A DNA stretch of 64,000 bases from Clavelina lepadiformis (Eukaryota; Chordata; Ascidiacea; Aplousobranchia; Clavelinidae): positions 8,618,001-8,682,000 of the forward strand of contig NC_135240.1 of assembly GCF_947623445.1 (NCBI RefSeq), written 5' to 3'. Each line of letters begins with the position of its first letter. Position 1 is the first letter of the stretch. Positions 1 to 11,339 of this stretch are shown in pieces. The position numbers were made by a program, and so were the translations under genes. The notes beneath the pieces are model-generated. The model had not been told where the DNA came from and did no database searches. It worked only from the letters and a program-made list of their open reading frames with translations.

Positions 1-74
1 AAGGGCACGGTTTAAAACAGAGCTACCTAAATTTTTGAACCACGGGCCGCATAACCATGAGTAGACTGCCCAAA

Positions 75-1185
75 AACGTTTTTTGAATAAAACGCAATCG
101 AATAACACGACATTATTACTAGTACAAATACAACTAATCGTATTTAAAACAAACGTTGAAATTGTCGCGTAATGGACCAAAAACATTTCCAAGATAAATC
201 TTGTTCAATATACATTCCGCCAATGCACAACTACCTACAGCCTACCCCGCACTTGAAAACACAATAAAAAACATAACAATAGCCTACACTTGCGATTTGA
301 GGAGTATTGCGACACGTCTACTTGTGATTTAATCACGCCACTCGAGTCGATTTTGTTTGTGTCTGATATAAAGAAAAACTTGTACGTTTTTAGTTTTCGA
401 TTCTTGTTTTAAAGCGGTTAATATATTTATTTTTATTTCTTTTTTGATTTATTTGTACTTTTTGATGTTTTCTTTTTTACTCTAGTTTTTAATATTGAAC
501 GCATTTTGGTTTGGTGGCCGTGTTATAACTTATAATAGTTACAGCACGACAGCATATTGTAGTTAATGTCGTACATGTTTTATACTGTAATTCCTCCAAC
601 CTTCGCAACTTTCGCCTTGGTTAGATGTATATAAGTATATTTTTGCTTTATTAATAGTGTATAATTTAGCTATTCGAACCATCTTTTTCGCTACTCACAG
701 TCAATGGCGAAAAGTAAACGATACAATATTTTTTATTTTTTTATTTTTTATTTACGTTTTCTCGTTCTCCTACTTGCACAAGTAGGCCTATTTAATTTTT
801 GCGGTTGGCTCCGTTGTAATTTCTTTAATCAACTATAACATTAATTCCTTTTGAAGGTCTATAAACGTTAGTAACTGTAGTTTAAATCCGGATATTTGAA
901 ATTATATTATTTATAGTTTTGAAAATGGCTTCAGTTGCTGCTGTTTCCTTTGTAAAACTCACTAGCCGCACCTGGATGTCATACGCGGGTGCAAGCAAAT
1001 TTGTGACTCTACCACGATTAAAAATTGTAATTAAAATTAAAGCTTTGATTATTATTATACAAATACAAATTAAACAAAATTCTTTGCATCGCTTGCCACA
1101 TTGTAATGTCATAATGGCACAGTAGCCCGTTAAAATCTATTACATTGGCCACTGGTTTTGGGGTATGTCTGTCTTAAAGCACCAA
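75..1185. repeat. Unclassified insertion in the pore-S6 intron of TRPM copy A
   Basis: Copy A has about 1.1 kb here that is missing from the matching intron of copy B (14,459-14,597). Both sides of the gap align between copies: 1-74 resembles 14,465-14,540, including a shared 'ttttgaacca' stretch followed by a gcgcata-like block, and 1,185-1,228 resembles 14,572-14,608. The intervening sequence is AT-rich. I could not find terminal inverted repeats, a target duplication or a recognisable reading frame, so its class is unknown. Because the short stretch next to the copy B S6 exon aligns with bases 1-74, the S6 exon of copy A should lie just outside the left edge. Confidence 0.5.
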
Positions 1186-1228
1186 TCACTTTTATCGAAA
1201 AGACAGTGCAAAAAAACAGCAAACATAC

Positions 1229-4200
1229 CATTCTGTGGTTCTGTTGCGTTGTCAATACTTTCACCTAATATTTGCCAAAAAGGTTCCCGTAACAGTTGGT
1301 TGATAATTGAAATAATAAGTTCACTTGCATTAACGCCGTATTTGTTTGCCGTGGCTGTGTTGTCAGAGCTAAAAGTATAATTGATTCATTTTAAGTTGGC
1401 ATAAGTTATTATTAAAAAATTAATTTCTCCAATTCTGCTTGGTATACAAAAGGGGAACTGCGTGCATTGCTATTCTTACCTCACTTCGTCGTATCGCAGC
1501 GTGATGGCATGTCTTATTATTCCGTAAGTGAGATAAACAATTGCCAGCACTGATAAAAAAGCCACCACATCACTTAACTGCAATAAAAGATGCTCATGAG
1601 TGGCTAGATGCAACGCGTTGTGGGATTTCAGCATTGCGTATGAACGAACCATATACAGTATACGATTTAAGAATTATGCACGATTCGCTATAGGTATACT
1701 TTACTTGGCCTTTACCATTTTTCGAATTGTGTAAAGCAACGGTCCCAGTAACTTTGAAACGAAGTAGGTTTGTAAGACTCGGAGAAACAAGCAGGCGAGG
1801 CTAAGACACATCATGACCTTTGAGGCATACCATTTGTCACTTGATGGAATTTCTTGCGATGCCAGGAGACCTAAACCTTAAAAAGGAAGTATTTTTCAAG
1901 CAAATTGTTTTAACCCTATCCAAACCGGGCTCGCGACATAACTATTTTAACTAGGTGTGGCGACACTGCACACAAATTTTCAATCGTTAATGACTCGAAA
2001 ACTATACGTCGTAAACTGATCGGATTTTTACAGGTTAGTAGTAAAATCATTTGGCTTCCTGTATACATCATAATTGCAAAACTAAAGAAAGTGCATTTAG
2101 TGTAAATTAAGTATTTCTACAAGTGATACATTTCTAAAAGTTTTTCTTGTTACGCCGCGCCCCCGCTCTGCGGAAAACCGGCTGACCGCGAGAAGATAAC
2201 ACAAGAGAATAGTTAGTCGAGTTAGTGGTGCGTAAATGAGTAAACGAAAACGATACGCTTCAATGCGGAGAAAGAGCAAAATTATGAAAATATGACAATT
2301 TCTCAAAAATTAAAACATCCAACTTTATAAAACAAACATTGACAGATAGCTGAACATTTTTTTGGAAAAGTCACCAAATTTCAAGTTTCTACAGCAAACA
2401 ATGCAACTGTACGCCACGTTTTGCTGTGACTGTGTGCAGGAGAAGCCACACCTAGTGTAAATAGGGTTAATGTTTATTGCTCTTTTTGATTCGTTGATTA
2501 CAATACATGCCCTTAAAACGTCAGTATATTCAGCAGCACTTTTGCATATAACATTAACTGCAACAAATTTCTGTCACCTGTAAAATACGTCGTCAACATG
2601 ACTATGTCGCAAACGTTCCAAGCGTCTTTCAGATAAAATTTCAGCTTCTTGCCGACACCTCTGCCTTTATTAACTGCGATCTAAATAAAAAAGTACGTCA
2701 TGTAGCGTTATGGTTCAAATCATTAAAGTGTAGTCATAATAACGATTTACAGGCTGTTGTATAAGTGGCTCTCTCTAAAATTAATGTATTTTGACTTTTT
2801 TTCAGAGAAGTTTTTGTTTTACCCTACCTGGCGAACTTCATCAAAGAGATTTCCCAACATGTACCAAAGTATCCAGTATAAATGTAAAGACCTAATTTGA
2901 GCGAAATTCACTGCAATTACGCTCCAGCTCATCAAGATGATCGAAAGAACCAGAAATATCTGCTCAGGTGTTAGTTGTATAAAAAAAGATTTTTGATTGC
3001 CGACGAAATTTACCTAGCTTTTATTTGATATAGATACCAATAAAGTTAATTGAAAAGATAATTACCGTGTGATAAATGAATGTAATTTTTGGCGAATTGC
3101 AAAAGTTGAATATATCCCAAAGAGACGAAACCAGTTTCGTTTTCCAGTTGATATCTTCTCCCAGTTTATGTGTTAGCGGCAGAAGTACCGGTTCCCAGGT
3201 TATAGCGTCTTTGACACGATTTGAAGATTAAAATAGTTATGTAGAGGTATAAATAACTGGTATAGAAGTAAAATACTTAGCGATATTGATAATAATTAGT
3301 AGATATATGCAGCTAGCACTGTATTAGAAAATCTTAAATAAAGTAATTAATAAGTGGTATGTAAGCTATAGCTAATATCAAAGTTGCATCGTATTAGCGT
3401 AGCTTAATATGAAATTCATAGATCAGTGTTTTACAAATTATTTGCAAAGAATACTGTGTCGTTACCGATTTGTTCACTGTTCCTGGCCGCTTTGGAAAAT
3501 TTAGGCTGATATATCTAGAGAGAGTTTACATGAGTTATGGTTAATTTTAATAAATGTTTTGGCTAGAGGAAGGACTTTTCTCCTCTTTATGAAAAAATTG
3601 ATCATTTAAAAACAGTATTAACTTGCCTGACTACTAAAAGACGTAAATTCTGAAGATTTCTTCATCACCCCTAAAAGTGGTATCAGGGGTGGGATACATG
3701 CCGCTAGCATAATCTAAAAATAAATATAGGCTAAATGACTGTTTCACCGCAAGTATCGGTCACGCACTCGTTGTTAAAGATATGCGGTTACAGGAAAATG
3801 GGTATGCAACATGTTCAGTTTAGCTAAATCTAAGGTTTAATTGAAGATTAATTTAGATTAGAAAGTAGATTTTGGTTTGGTTAAGGATACTATGTTATAA
3901 TATTTAATTGAAAACTGAAGTCATTTTCAACCTATGTTTGAAAAGAATAATACGCTGATTTCGACAGAAAAATATTTATGTTTCTTTGTTTACAAGTTAC
4001 TGGAAAAACCGTTCGGGGATCCAGTAGGGCTTTACCTTATTGGCTCGATATGTACTCATACAACCGCATATCGGGTCAACGCAAAGTATGAGAGTCGTAA
4101 TGCCTCCATTCACTTTTTGCAAAGATTCTTGTTGATTAAATTTCAGCTTCAAAGTAAAAGAAACTTTTCTTTCTTTTCCAAACACATTAAAGTGTAATTT

Positions 4201-7200
4201 GAAATGAAGTTTGTTTGTTTACGAACGCGTATACGGGTCAGTAATACAAACAACTTTTCTTAACTTACAAACAGTTTTTTTTAACTTATCAACGTTTCCT
4301 GTTGACAGAAGCAGTATTTTTGCTTTCTGTATGGCTTTTATTTCCTAAATGGCTCGAGTTACTTTCTGTAAAAGTCTCGACTTGACATGAGTTTTAAAAT
4401 TTAAATAACTTGAGATTTGGGACTCGAGTTTGATGACTTCGTTACAACTCTTCAAGGCAGTTGTCGAAAAAGATGTTTTAAGGAATTTTGTGAGCCTGTT
4501 GTATGTTTTTTTTTATCAATTTCGCGTTTATTAATGATTGACTGATGATATGATTTATTGATGCGTTTTTAATTAAATACATAAGTCTACATTTTACGAT
4601 CTGTAATGGCGTGGTGTGACCTTAATGTTATACCTAAATAGCCTATATACCTATAGTCAGGAGCTGTATTTCCACAATTGGCTTCCAATAATTTTCCTGA
4701 ATGAAAACACCAAGGGCCTAAAGCTATCAAAACATCGTTTACAATGTTATTTTTCGTTAAATCTTTTTGTTTATAAAACTTATAACGTTTGTTGAGGCCC
4801 TGTTGTACAGTTATCTTCTGATATTGCTGTTCAGTGATCCTAATGAACAAGTTCGAACTCGGGTAATACAATACAACAAAAAATTGAAAAAAAGCAACCA
4901 ACGAATATGTGTGTTCATCGGAACTTGCACAGAGACAAACTCGATAACTAAGGCTCTAGTGATGGAGAATCATCGCCGAGGTTACGTCGTACAAGGTTTT
5001 GAAATACAATTTTGGAAATAAAGCTCCTGACTAGGCGTAGACTACTTACAATAGGTCTAAGGTTATGTCACGTCCATACGAAATGCACTTGTTTAAGTAA
5101 ACTCACCGTATCGTCAGTTAATCATTAAATAACGTGACTTAAAAAAATGTCCAACACGCTCACAAGTTCGCTGAAACGACCTTTTTAACAGGTACTTTTC
5201 ATTGATTTGACTTGCGCTTGAACACCCAACCAGTCAGGGTTGCAACCAAATCATGTTTTCCGACTCGAATCCAATTGAATTGGGACTCGAGTCAAGTTGA
5301 ATCAATTTAACTTGTGACTCGAGTCAAGTCGAGTCAATTTAATCTGTGACTCGAGTCAAGTCGAGTCAATTTAAACTGTGACTCCAGTCAAGTCAAGTCA
5401 ATGCTATTAATTCAAAGAAATTTTTACGTCACACAACTCGTTACGTTAAATTGATTACCATAACGTCATAGAGCTGTTTTAAAATTAGTTTAGTTGATGT
5501 ATTTTCTTTCAGAAAGCTTAGGAAAAAGTTTGTTAGAAAAATATCCCTTTTTGTTTTCTAAAATATTATTAGGCTATTTGCCGTCACAGCTGTCATTATA
5601 TGACTCGAGTCATTGTGAACTTAGAGTCTTATGCAGTCATTTGGGACATTCACTCGATTCAAGTCAAATCATGAAAAATGTGACTCGAATCAACGACACT
5701 GCAACCAATACGTTGACGTCATATTTGCTTCCCGAACAGTTTTCTGAAAATTGTTGAGACAAGACTTGTAGACAAAGAAAGATAGAAGAAAATTGTTTGG
5801 ATTTTTGGACTCAACATATTTTCATTCTTTATTAAAAAATGTGCTGAAAATGGCTTCAGTTTCCTCCTTAAATTAGGTTTACAACAAACTGTGACAAAAT
5901 AACTTCAAACAAACGATTTTTTCTGGTGAAATAATGACAGCTAAAATCGATATTTCTTAAGAGTATAAGCGATAACGCATTGCAACGTTACAAAGGTGTA
6001 AATGCATGTGTAGGCTATATGTATTTGTATTGTTTAGGTTACCAGCAAAATGGATTTATCTGCAGACGAATGGCCGTTCCAGATGAGATCGAGACATGTA
6101 TGAACAGGACCTTGCGAAATAAACAGAGCTCGGTTTCCAGTATGCGCTATAGTCAAGCAGGAGCATCCACCCAAATGCTGCACATTGTAAAAGTAGGCTA
6201 CCTGCGTTATTAAGTTTTTCATCGCTGTTTAGGTTTATTTAACTTTAATTTAACTCACAGGAAATTTAGCTTTAAGTTGTGATAAAGTAGCTTCTTCGTT
6301 GATTTTGTATGAATGTTGCAAGACTTGAATTGCCTTTTCTTCCCATGCCCTTTGAACGCATTCGTAAACTACAGTACTAGTGCGGAGTTTTACTTCGTAT
6401 ACCATTAAAAATGGTTATGGCAGTAGTAGTACTACTGTACAATGCCTAAGTAAATACTTCTTTAATTATGTAGATCTTAAAGTACAATAAACACACTTTG
6501 ACCAAGATTCCAAATTCTCTGCAAGTATGGAATGTTTAGCTGTATTCTTTAATTGATCGGAGGCGTTCTTGCAAATTGTACTTGCGCAGAGGGCAGTGGC
6601 TAAGACAAAAGCAATTTATTGTTATTTCTCTTTCCTCGCATTTATTCCAGATATAATTTCGGCTACAAAATCATGCAAATCTGCTAAGATTTATCTATGC
6701 CCAATTTCTAATTCTATGCCTATGCTTAAGTCCACAGGAAAACTTACCAATGAGTTCATTTCCTTGTTTCCAAATTATTGTGGCGAGTTCGTCTCGCCCG
6801 GTGAGAATGCACCAAAAGAATAAGTCACGCTCTGGGTGCTGCACTGTAACAGTGTTGTCAATAGCGCTGTTGAGTCCTATAAAATCAACTGGTCATCTTA
6901 CGTTGCGTTAATTAAGCTAGTAATAAATGTAGGAGGACGATACTAAAGAGAGTGATTGACAAAAATTTGTTGTGCTCAAAGTTTACTGGAGTTGACTCAC
7001 CACCATCCGGTTCGTATACGTAGTCCAAGTCAGTGTAAAGCTTTCTGCACTCATGGCCAGTAAACTGCTTGATAATGCGACCAATTTCCCGAAGCAAGAT
7101 CTTCATTTCAATCTTCCGTTCCTTGATGATCCCTTTCACGAAATATGACATGGATGAAACATTCTTGGATGACAGTATGTCCTGAATATACGTGCAAAAT

Positions 7201-9818
7201 GCTGTTAGCATGATGAGCTTGCTAGCATGGTCAATTAGCATGATGACATGTTTAAGGTCACTTTAGTTGAAAACAAAATTAGGTATGTCTAGCAGCCTAA
7301 AGTGAAATGAAGTAGCCTAAATGCCTGCCTTATAGTAGAGTCCCCATAGCATCCTCACAGTCAATGTTTCATATATGTTAATCCCGAGATCGCGCAGTAT
7401 CTCAAGAAATTCCGTGCGACTCAGAAACAGCGCCATAAATAAGCATGTTGGTAGAAAAGTTTTGTCACGCTATATACAAACAAATTAAAGCAGTGACTTG
7501 TCATAGATGGAAGTTCAGATTATAAAACGTTAGGGTTAAACCCATTAATAGATATAATTATTATATAAACATACATTTAAATTCTTTAATGAAAATGTTT
7601 CTTTTATGATGTCCATGTGACCCCACATAAGACTAAGACGAACAGTTGTCCGGATAGAGTGACGATTTGCTGGGAAAATATGCGTTTTTTTTAGCTGTAA
7701 ATGCTGCCCATTTATTACGCTCAGTAAAAGTGTTTTAAGCTAATTAATTAGTTCTAACAGGTTAAACTGTACAAAGTGCATTTTAACTTACATTTGACGA
7801 CGGCGTTTATGATTCCTGATTCCAGAGTCTGAGATTCCGAACTCGGAAACAAACAAATCGGCTAGAATTAGTAAATTGGTGTGTCATGTTCTAACAGTTT
7901 TTGAGGATCAACTTGCATTAAGTACGCCCAACTGAGAACTATAGTTTGTCCGCTATACCTTGTCCACAGAGTTTTTGAAAAACTGTTCGACCCTTTTCTT
8001 GTCTTCATCGCTTTCGTACCACCCCAGTATTGATTGAAGCTGCTCAGATATTTCCTTTTTAGACCAACGATTAGACTTGTCAGTAGGCGTGGGACTGCTG
8101 AGCTTTCTACAAAAATCACATTAAGTTAATGAAAGAGAGTTAAAGGGAAGACGTGATGTTAAAAATGCAAAATGTATATTTACATTAAAATAACTGGTGG
8201 TATTTGATTTACAGTAGCTTGACAAGTATCACAATTTTCTTTACCAAGTAGGATACACATTGCTCATTATATTTATATTTCACAAACATGTATATTTCAT
8301 AAAAATGTATATTTCATAAACATGTATATTTCATAAACATGTATATTTCATAAACATGTATATTTCATAAACATGCATATTTTGTATACACCGATTTTAT
8401 CCTATTTGTGTTATCAGTTGCTTGTTACATCTTTGTCTTATTTCTGCTTATTCTTACTTGGCGTTTCACATACAGTACAAATTTTAAAGTTCGGGGAAAT
8501 CTGAAGGTTCGATTTTGAGGATTGTAGTGACAGCTGTATCTCTATCTAATTCAGGATGGTCTTTAAGATTAATTATTATCAATAAAATACCGTGATCGTT
8601 GAGTCATTGGCTGCATCCAAGGCCCTTTAACGTTTTCTAGCAGTAAGTAAACGTCGGCTGCTGTGATGTTTACCACGACCGGATGATCCATTTCGGAGCA
8701 TTTCACCACATGAAGTAATTCTTCTGGACTATCTGATGTAAGCTGACCCACAACCGGTATCTCAACAACTGTAAAATAAGCAGTTTTTATCATATAATTC
8801 CTCAACAGTTTCCGAGGTCAGAGCTCCTAGATTATCACAACAATTATTTTTGTACATTTGGTGCCGGTTGAATCGAATTCGATTGGAGTTAATCCAATTT
8901 GTTCAAGGAGATTTATACGAAAAATTTCCACTTGATCTGGATCGCCTTCGACGAAGATGAAATGCGTGTGATGACTATCAAGTAGTTTCTTGTCAGAAAC
9001 GACTGCAGGCGCGTATACCGCCGGAAAGGAGCCCTGGGTTAAAAAAGATTTTTGCACAAACCAGTCTTATAGATGAGAAAATAGGTTTGTACCTGAAATG
9101 ACTCTGAGTTGTACAGGTTGTCGCTGCCTTCAAAACTGTTTGCTTGAACTATGGCAATGATGCAAGCATCGTCGAAGTTGGTTAGGGGCGAAGAACCATT
9201 AGTAAAAATCCATGAATTGTTGGTTGTATTCATCCATTGGGGGTTGTGCCCGACGAACTCTCCCGTCGTGGATATGATTACTTGAGGAATTGTGAGGTTC
9301 CAGTGCCGGGTAAAAAGTGTCCATATTACTTGAGGGTTAGTGTTCGACGACGCTGTAATGTACTGAAAACGCATGTCATAGAAATATAAGTTGTATATAT
9401 GTTGAGGCGTACAGTCTTATAAGTAAGTTACACTAAAATCTGGTGTAATATTTTTCGAATTACTTGTTTGTGTTTTCCTTCGACTACCATCATTGTTTGG
9501 TTTGGTTACAATGTGCAAAGTACCACAAAATTACTTACTGGAGCGTATGTTGGCTTTCTGCCTATCTCATGAAAAAGTATTTCACCATAAGAATTCTTAT
9601 TTAAGTCGTTTGATTTTCTGACGAAACTCGAAAATTGTTGCTGAAGTGATAAAAAAATGCGCTTTGAGTTTTGTTTGGGTAAGAAACTTAAACTATTTCA
9701 TTGCATATAAAATTATCAGTCTCTAGCGGTTGTGCTGAACAAATCACATTTTTACCTTAAGTAAGCTGACAGAACTGTGTTCATCTCTTCGGACAAAAAT
9801 TGACTTTTGAAAGGCCAT
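1229..9818 (-). CDS. TRPM-type cation channel, copy A (left-truncated by window edge)
   Basis: Melastatin-type TRP channel: a tetrameric plasma-membrane cation channel in known relatives. Start chosen at 9,818 (MAFQKSIFVRRDEH), which copy B shares. Order on the minus strand: a TRPM homology region at 9,640-8,580 (TRHWNLTIPQVIIS, then LLDSHHTHFIFVEGD); helical repeats at 8,110-5,990 (PERDLFFWCILTGRDELA near 6,830; CRKLYTDLDYVYEPDGGE near 7,030); small exons near 3,700 and 3,500; S1 (3,230-3,065), S2 (2,995-2,820), S3 (2,680-2,575), S4 (1,880-1,712), S5 (about 1,570-1,480) and the pore exon (about 1,375-1,229, INQLLREPFWQILGES). All visible exons are open and keep the phases of copy B. S6, the TRP box and the tail lie off-window. 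The intron at 3,710-5,980 is swollen by repeats. The donor near 3,629 is GC (CAG|GCAAGT). Family confidence is high; exact subtype and ligand are unknown. Confidence 0.85.
4600..5090. mobile_element. Fold-back/MITE-like element with long inverted ends
   Basis: Two inverted arms lie inside the big intron of TRPM copy A. The inner core gtcaggagctgtatttcc at 4,656 matches the reverse complement of 5,008-5,032 at about 23 of 25 bases. Weaker similarity continues outward on both sides for roughly 50 bp more (tgtgacctt-type motif near 4,615 against its complement near 5,070). The interior of about 330 bp is AT-rich and its reading frames match nothing I recognise. Copy B lacks the element. No clear target duplication was seen, so the superfamily is open. 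Confidence 0.6.
5282..5405. repeat. 32-bp tandem repeat built on a gactcgagtc palindrome
   Basis: About four copies of a 32-bp unit, each starting with gtgactcgagtcaagtcgag and continuing tcaatttaa; the first and last copies are degraded. The palindromic core also occurs singly at about 4,433 and 5,602, and variants occur near 5,684, so the whole 4.3-5.7 kb stretch may derive from one repeat-rich element. It lies in an intron of TRPM copy A that is about 0.1 kb long in copy B. Confidence 0.75.
8281..8383. repeat. 17-bp minisatellite (cataaacatgtatattt)
   Basis: About six near-perfect head-to-tail copies of a 17-bp unit, with the last copies drifting (cataaacatgcatattt). It lies in the intron of TRPM copy A between the exons at 8,583-8,805 and 7,975-8,110. 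Copy B has no equivalent, so it expanded after the duplication. Confidence 0.85.
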
Positions 9819-10143
9819 GCTTATTTATCTAACTTTCATTCCATTCCCTGTACTGGTCTAGCTCAAGTGATTTTATGCTTTAGAAAAGCACCTGTCCTCA
9901 ATGGTTTTTTTGAAATTTAAAAAGAAAAACTTTTTCCATGCAAACAGTATATATCGTCGTGATATGAAACAGTTTCTCGTCTGACCTAACTTGGCAAATA
10001 ACGTTTAGGATGAGCGTGACTAATTGCTACTGGAAACTTTCCGTTGAATTTACTAAGAACACGATCCTGAGCTTTTAAACGTTTTAATATTAATGCCTTT
10101 TTTTACAAGAAATTCGTTTTTTAACAGACCGCAGACCACAGAC

Positions 10144-11155
10144 AGTGGTGTAGCCAGCCCAAAATTATTTGGGGGCCAATATTTTGACTTAAAGTGATGA
10201 AAACACTTTGTTTGGGGCACTGCGTATCCTAGCAAATAACGAGGAAAAATGATTAGTTGGTAAACTAATTTAATAATTTAAAAGTTAAAAGTTTAAAAGT
10301 TAATTTAATACTCAGCTCGATTGATTTTCTCTTCATTGATCCTTTCTCGATGGCAACAAAGCACAAGTCTGAGATTGGATCGAAATCATCGCTGAGCGGA
10401 AACATGTCTTGACTCGTTTCATGCACGAAAAAGACCTCTCAAGCTCAACAGTTGTTGCGGGTAATGATTTGGATTGCATTGCACACGCTTGGGTAATTTT
10501 GAGCGATCAAAAGAAGTTCCTGCAAACATTTGCTGTTGACTTTAGAGCCCAAAGAAGATCTCCACAGACTTATCTATCTCGATTGGTTTGTTTGGAGGAA
10601 GGATTGATAACAAAGCAAAAAATGAAGGGTTGTCAGTGAATCGTGTTCGGATAGAGTGATTTAGACCGTCGACGTATGGAAGATATACGGAACGCTGGAA
10701 ATACTGTGAGGCCCATTCAGCACAGACGTTTTCACGATAAACCTCTACCTCCACTACTCTGGGCATTTTCAGCTCTTTGACGCCAGCTATTTCACAAGCT
10801 TCTTGATAAATGTTTGACGCAATGTTGTAATCGATGCGTTCTTGATCGAGAACGCTTTGAAGCGAAGAAATGAGGCTCTTCACAGATGGCACACTGATTC
10901 ACAGGTGGTGCGTGACGTAACAGTGTATTCGGTAAGATAAGGAAACCTACTTAAAGCCACTTTTTGCCACACTATTTTGCTCCCCAGATAATGCTGTTGA
11001 TCTTGGTACGAGCCGCAATCAAATAAGTATTGGCAGATTACAGTATAAGAGGTGACGGGACCCTCGTAATTGCAGGTCTCCACAAAATAAGCAGTCATTC
11101 GATCCTTTTCGGACGTTGTAGTTGCAGACACTTTGGAGATTCCGCCAGATTGCAA
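10144..11155 (-). mobile_element. Decayed hAT transposon: 3' terminus and C-terminal transposase
   Basis: Position 10,144 starts with cagtggtgtagccagccc, a typical hAT terminal inverted repeat. On the minus strand, 10,892-10,542 encodes a 116-codon frame with the family pattern PRVVEVEVYREN, then YFQRSVYLPYVDGL and SIRTRFTD, matching hAT transposases of the ZMYM1/THAP12-like group. A second frame ending at 10,333 carries the C-terminal dimerisation signature TVELERSFSCMKRVKTCFRS. The two lie in different frames with stops between them, so the transposase is dead (at least two frame breaks). The 91-codon frame at 10,880-11,155 may be part of the element but shows no clear motif. No matching second terminus was found to 11,400; the 5' part seems deleted. 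It sits just upstream of the TRPM copy A promoter region. Confidence 0.8.
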
Positions 11156-11339
11156 ACTGGCTCGTCGTTAGTTCAGCACGCTCAATAGTTCCCGAAATTT
11201 GTCGAGGTTACCAGTCGGATATTAGGATGTCAGTACGTGACGAGGCTTCATCTGACTGTGAAGTTGCGTGTTCTTCTCGGATAGCACTGTCATTCAGTGG
11301 CATAGTGGATAGCACAAGCATTCAGTTCAGATATACTTG

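Noticed and set aside
919-1125. 68-codon plus-strand frame starting MASVAAVSFVKLTS
   Set aside because: Overlaps an equally long frame on the other strand inside an intronic insertion, becomes A/T-driven (IKIKALIIIIQIQIK) and has no splice or homology support.
4587-4901. 104-codon minus-strand frame
   Set aside because: Lies across the left arm and interior of the fold-back element; composition follows A/T content and no protein motif is visible.
8281-8383. Regularly spaced repeats considered as a CRISPR-like array
   Set aside because: Units are directly adjacent 17-mers without unique spacers, in an animal intron; an ordinary minisatellite.
10409-10639. 76-codon plus-strand frame
   Set aside because: It is the antisense of the hAT transposase C-terminal region.
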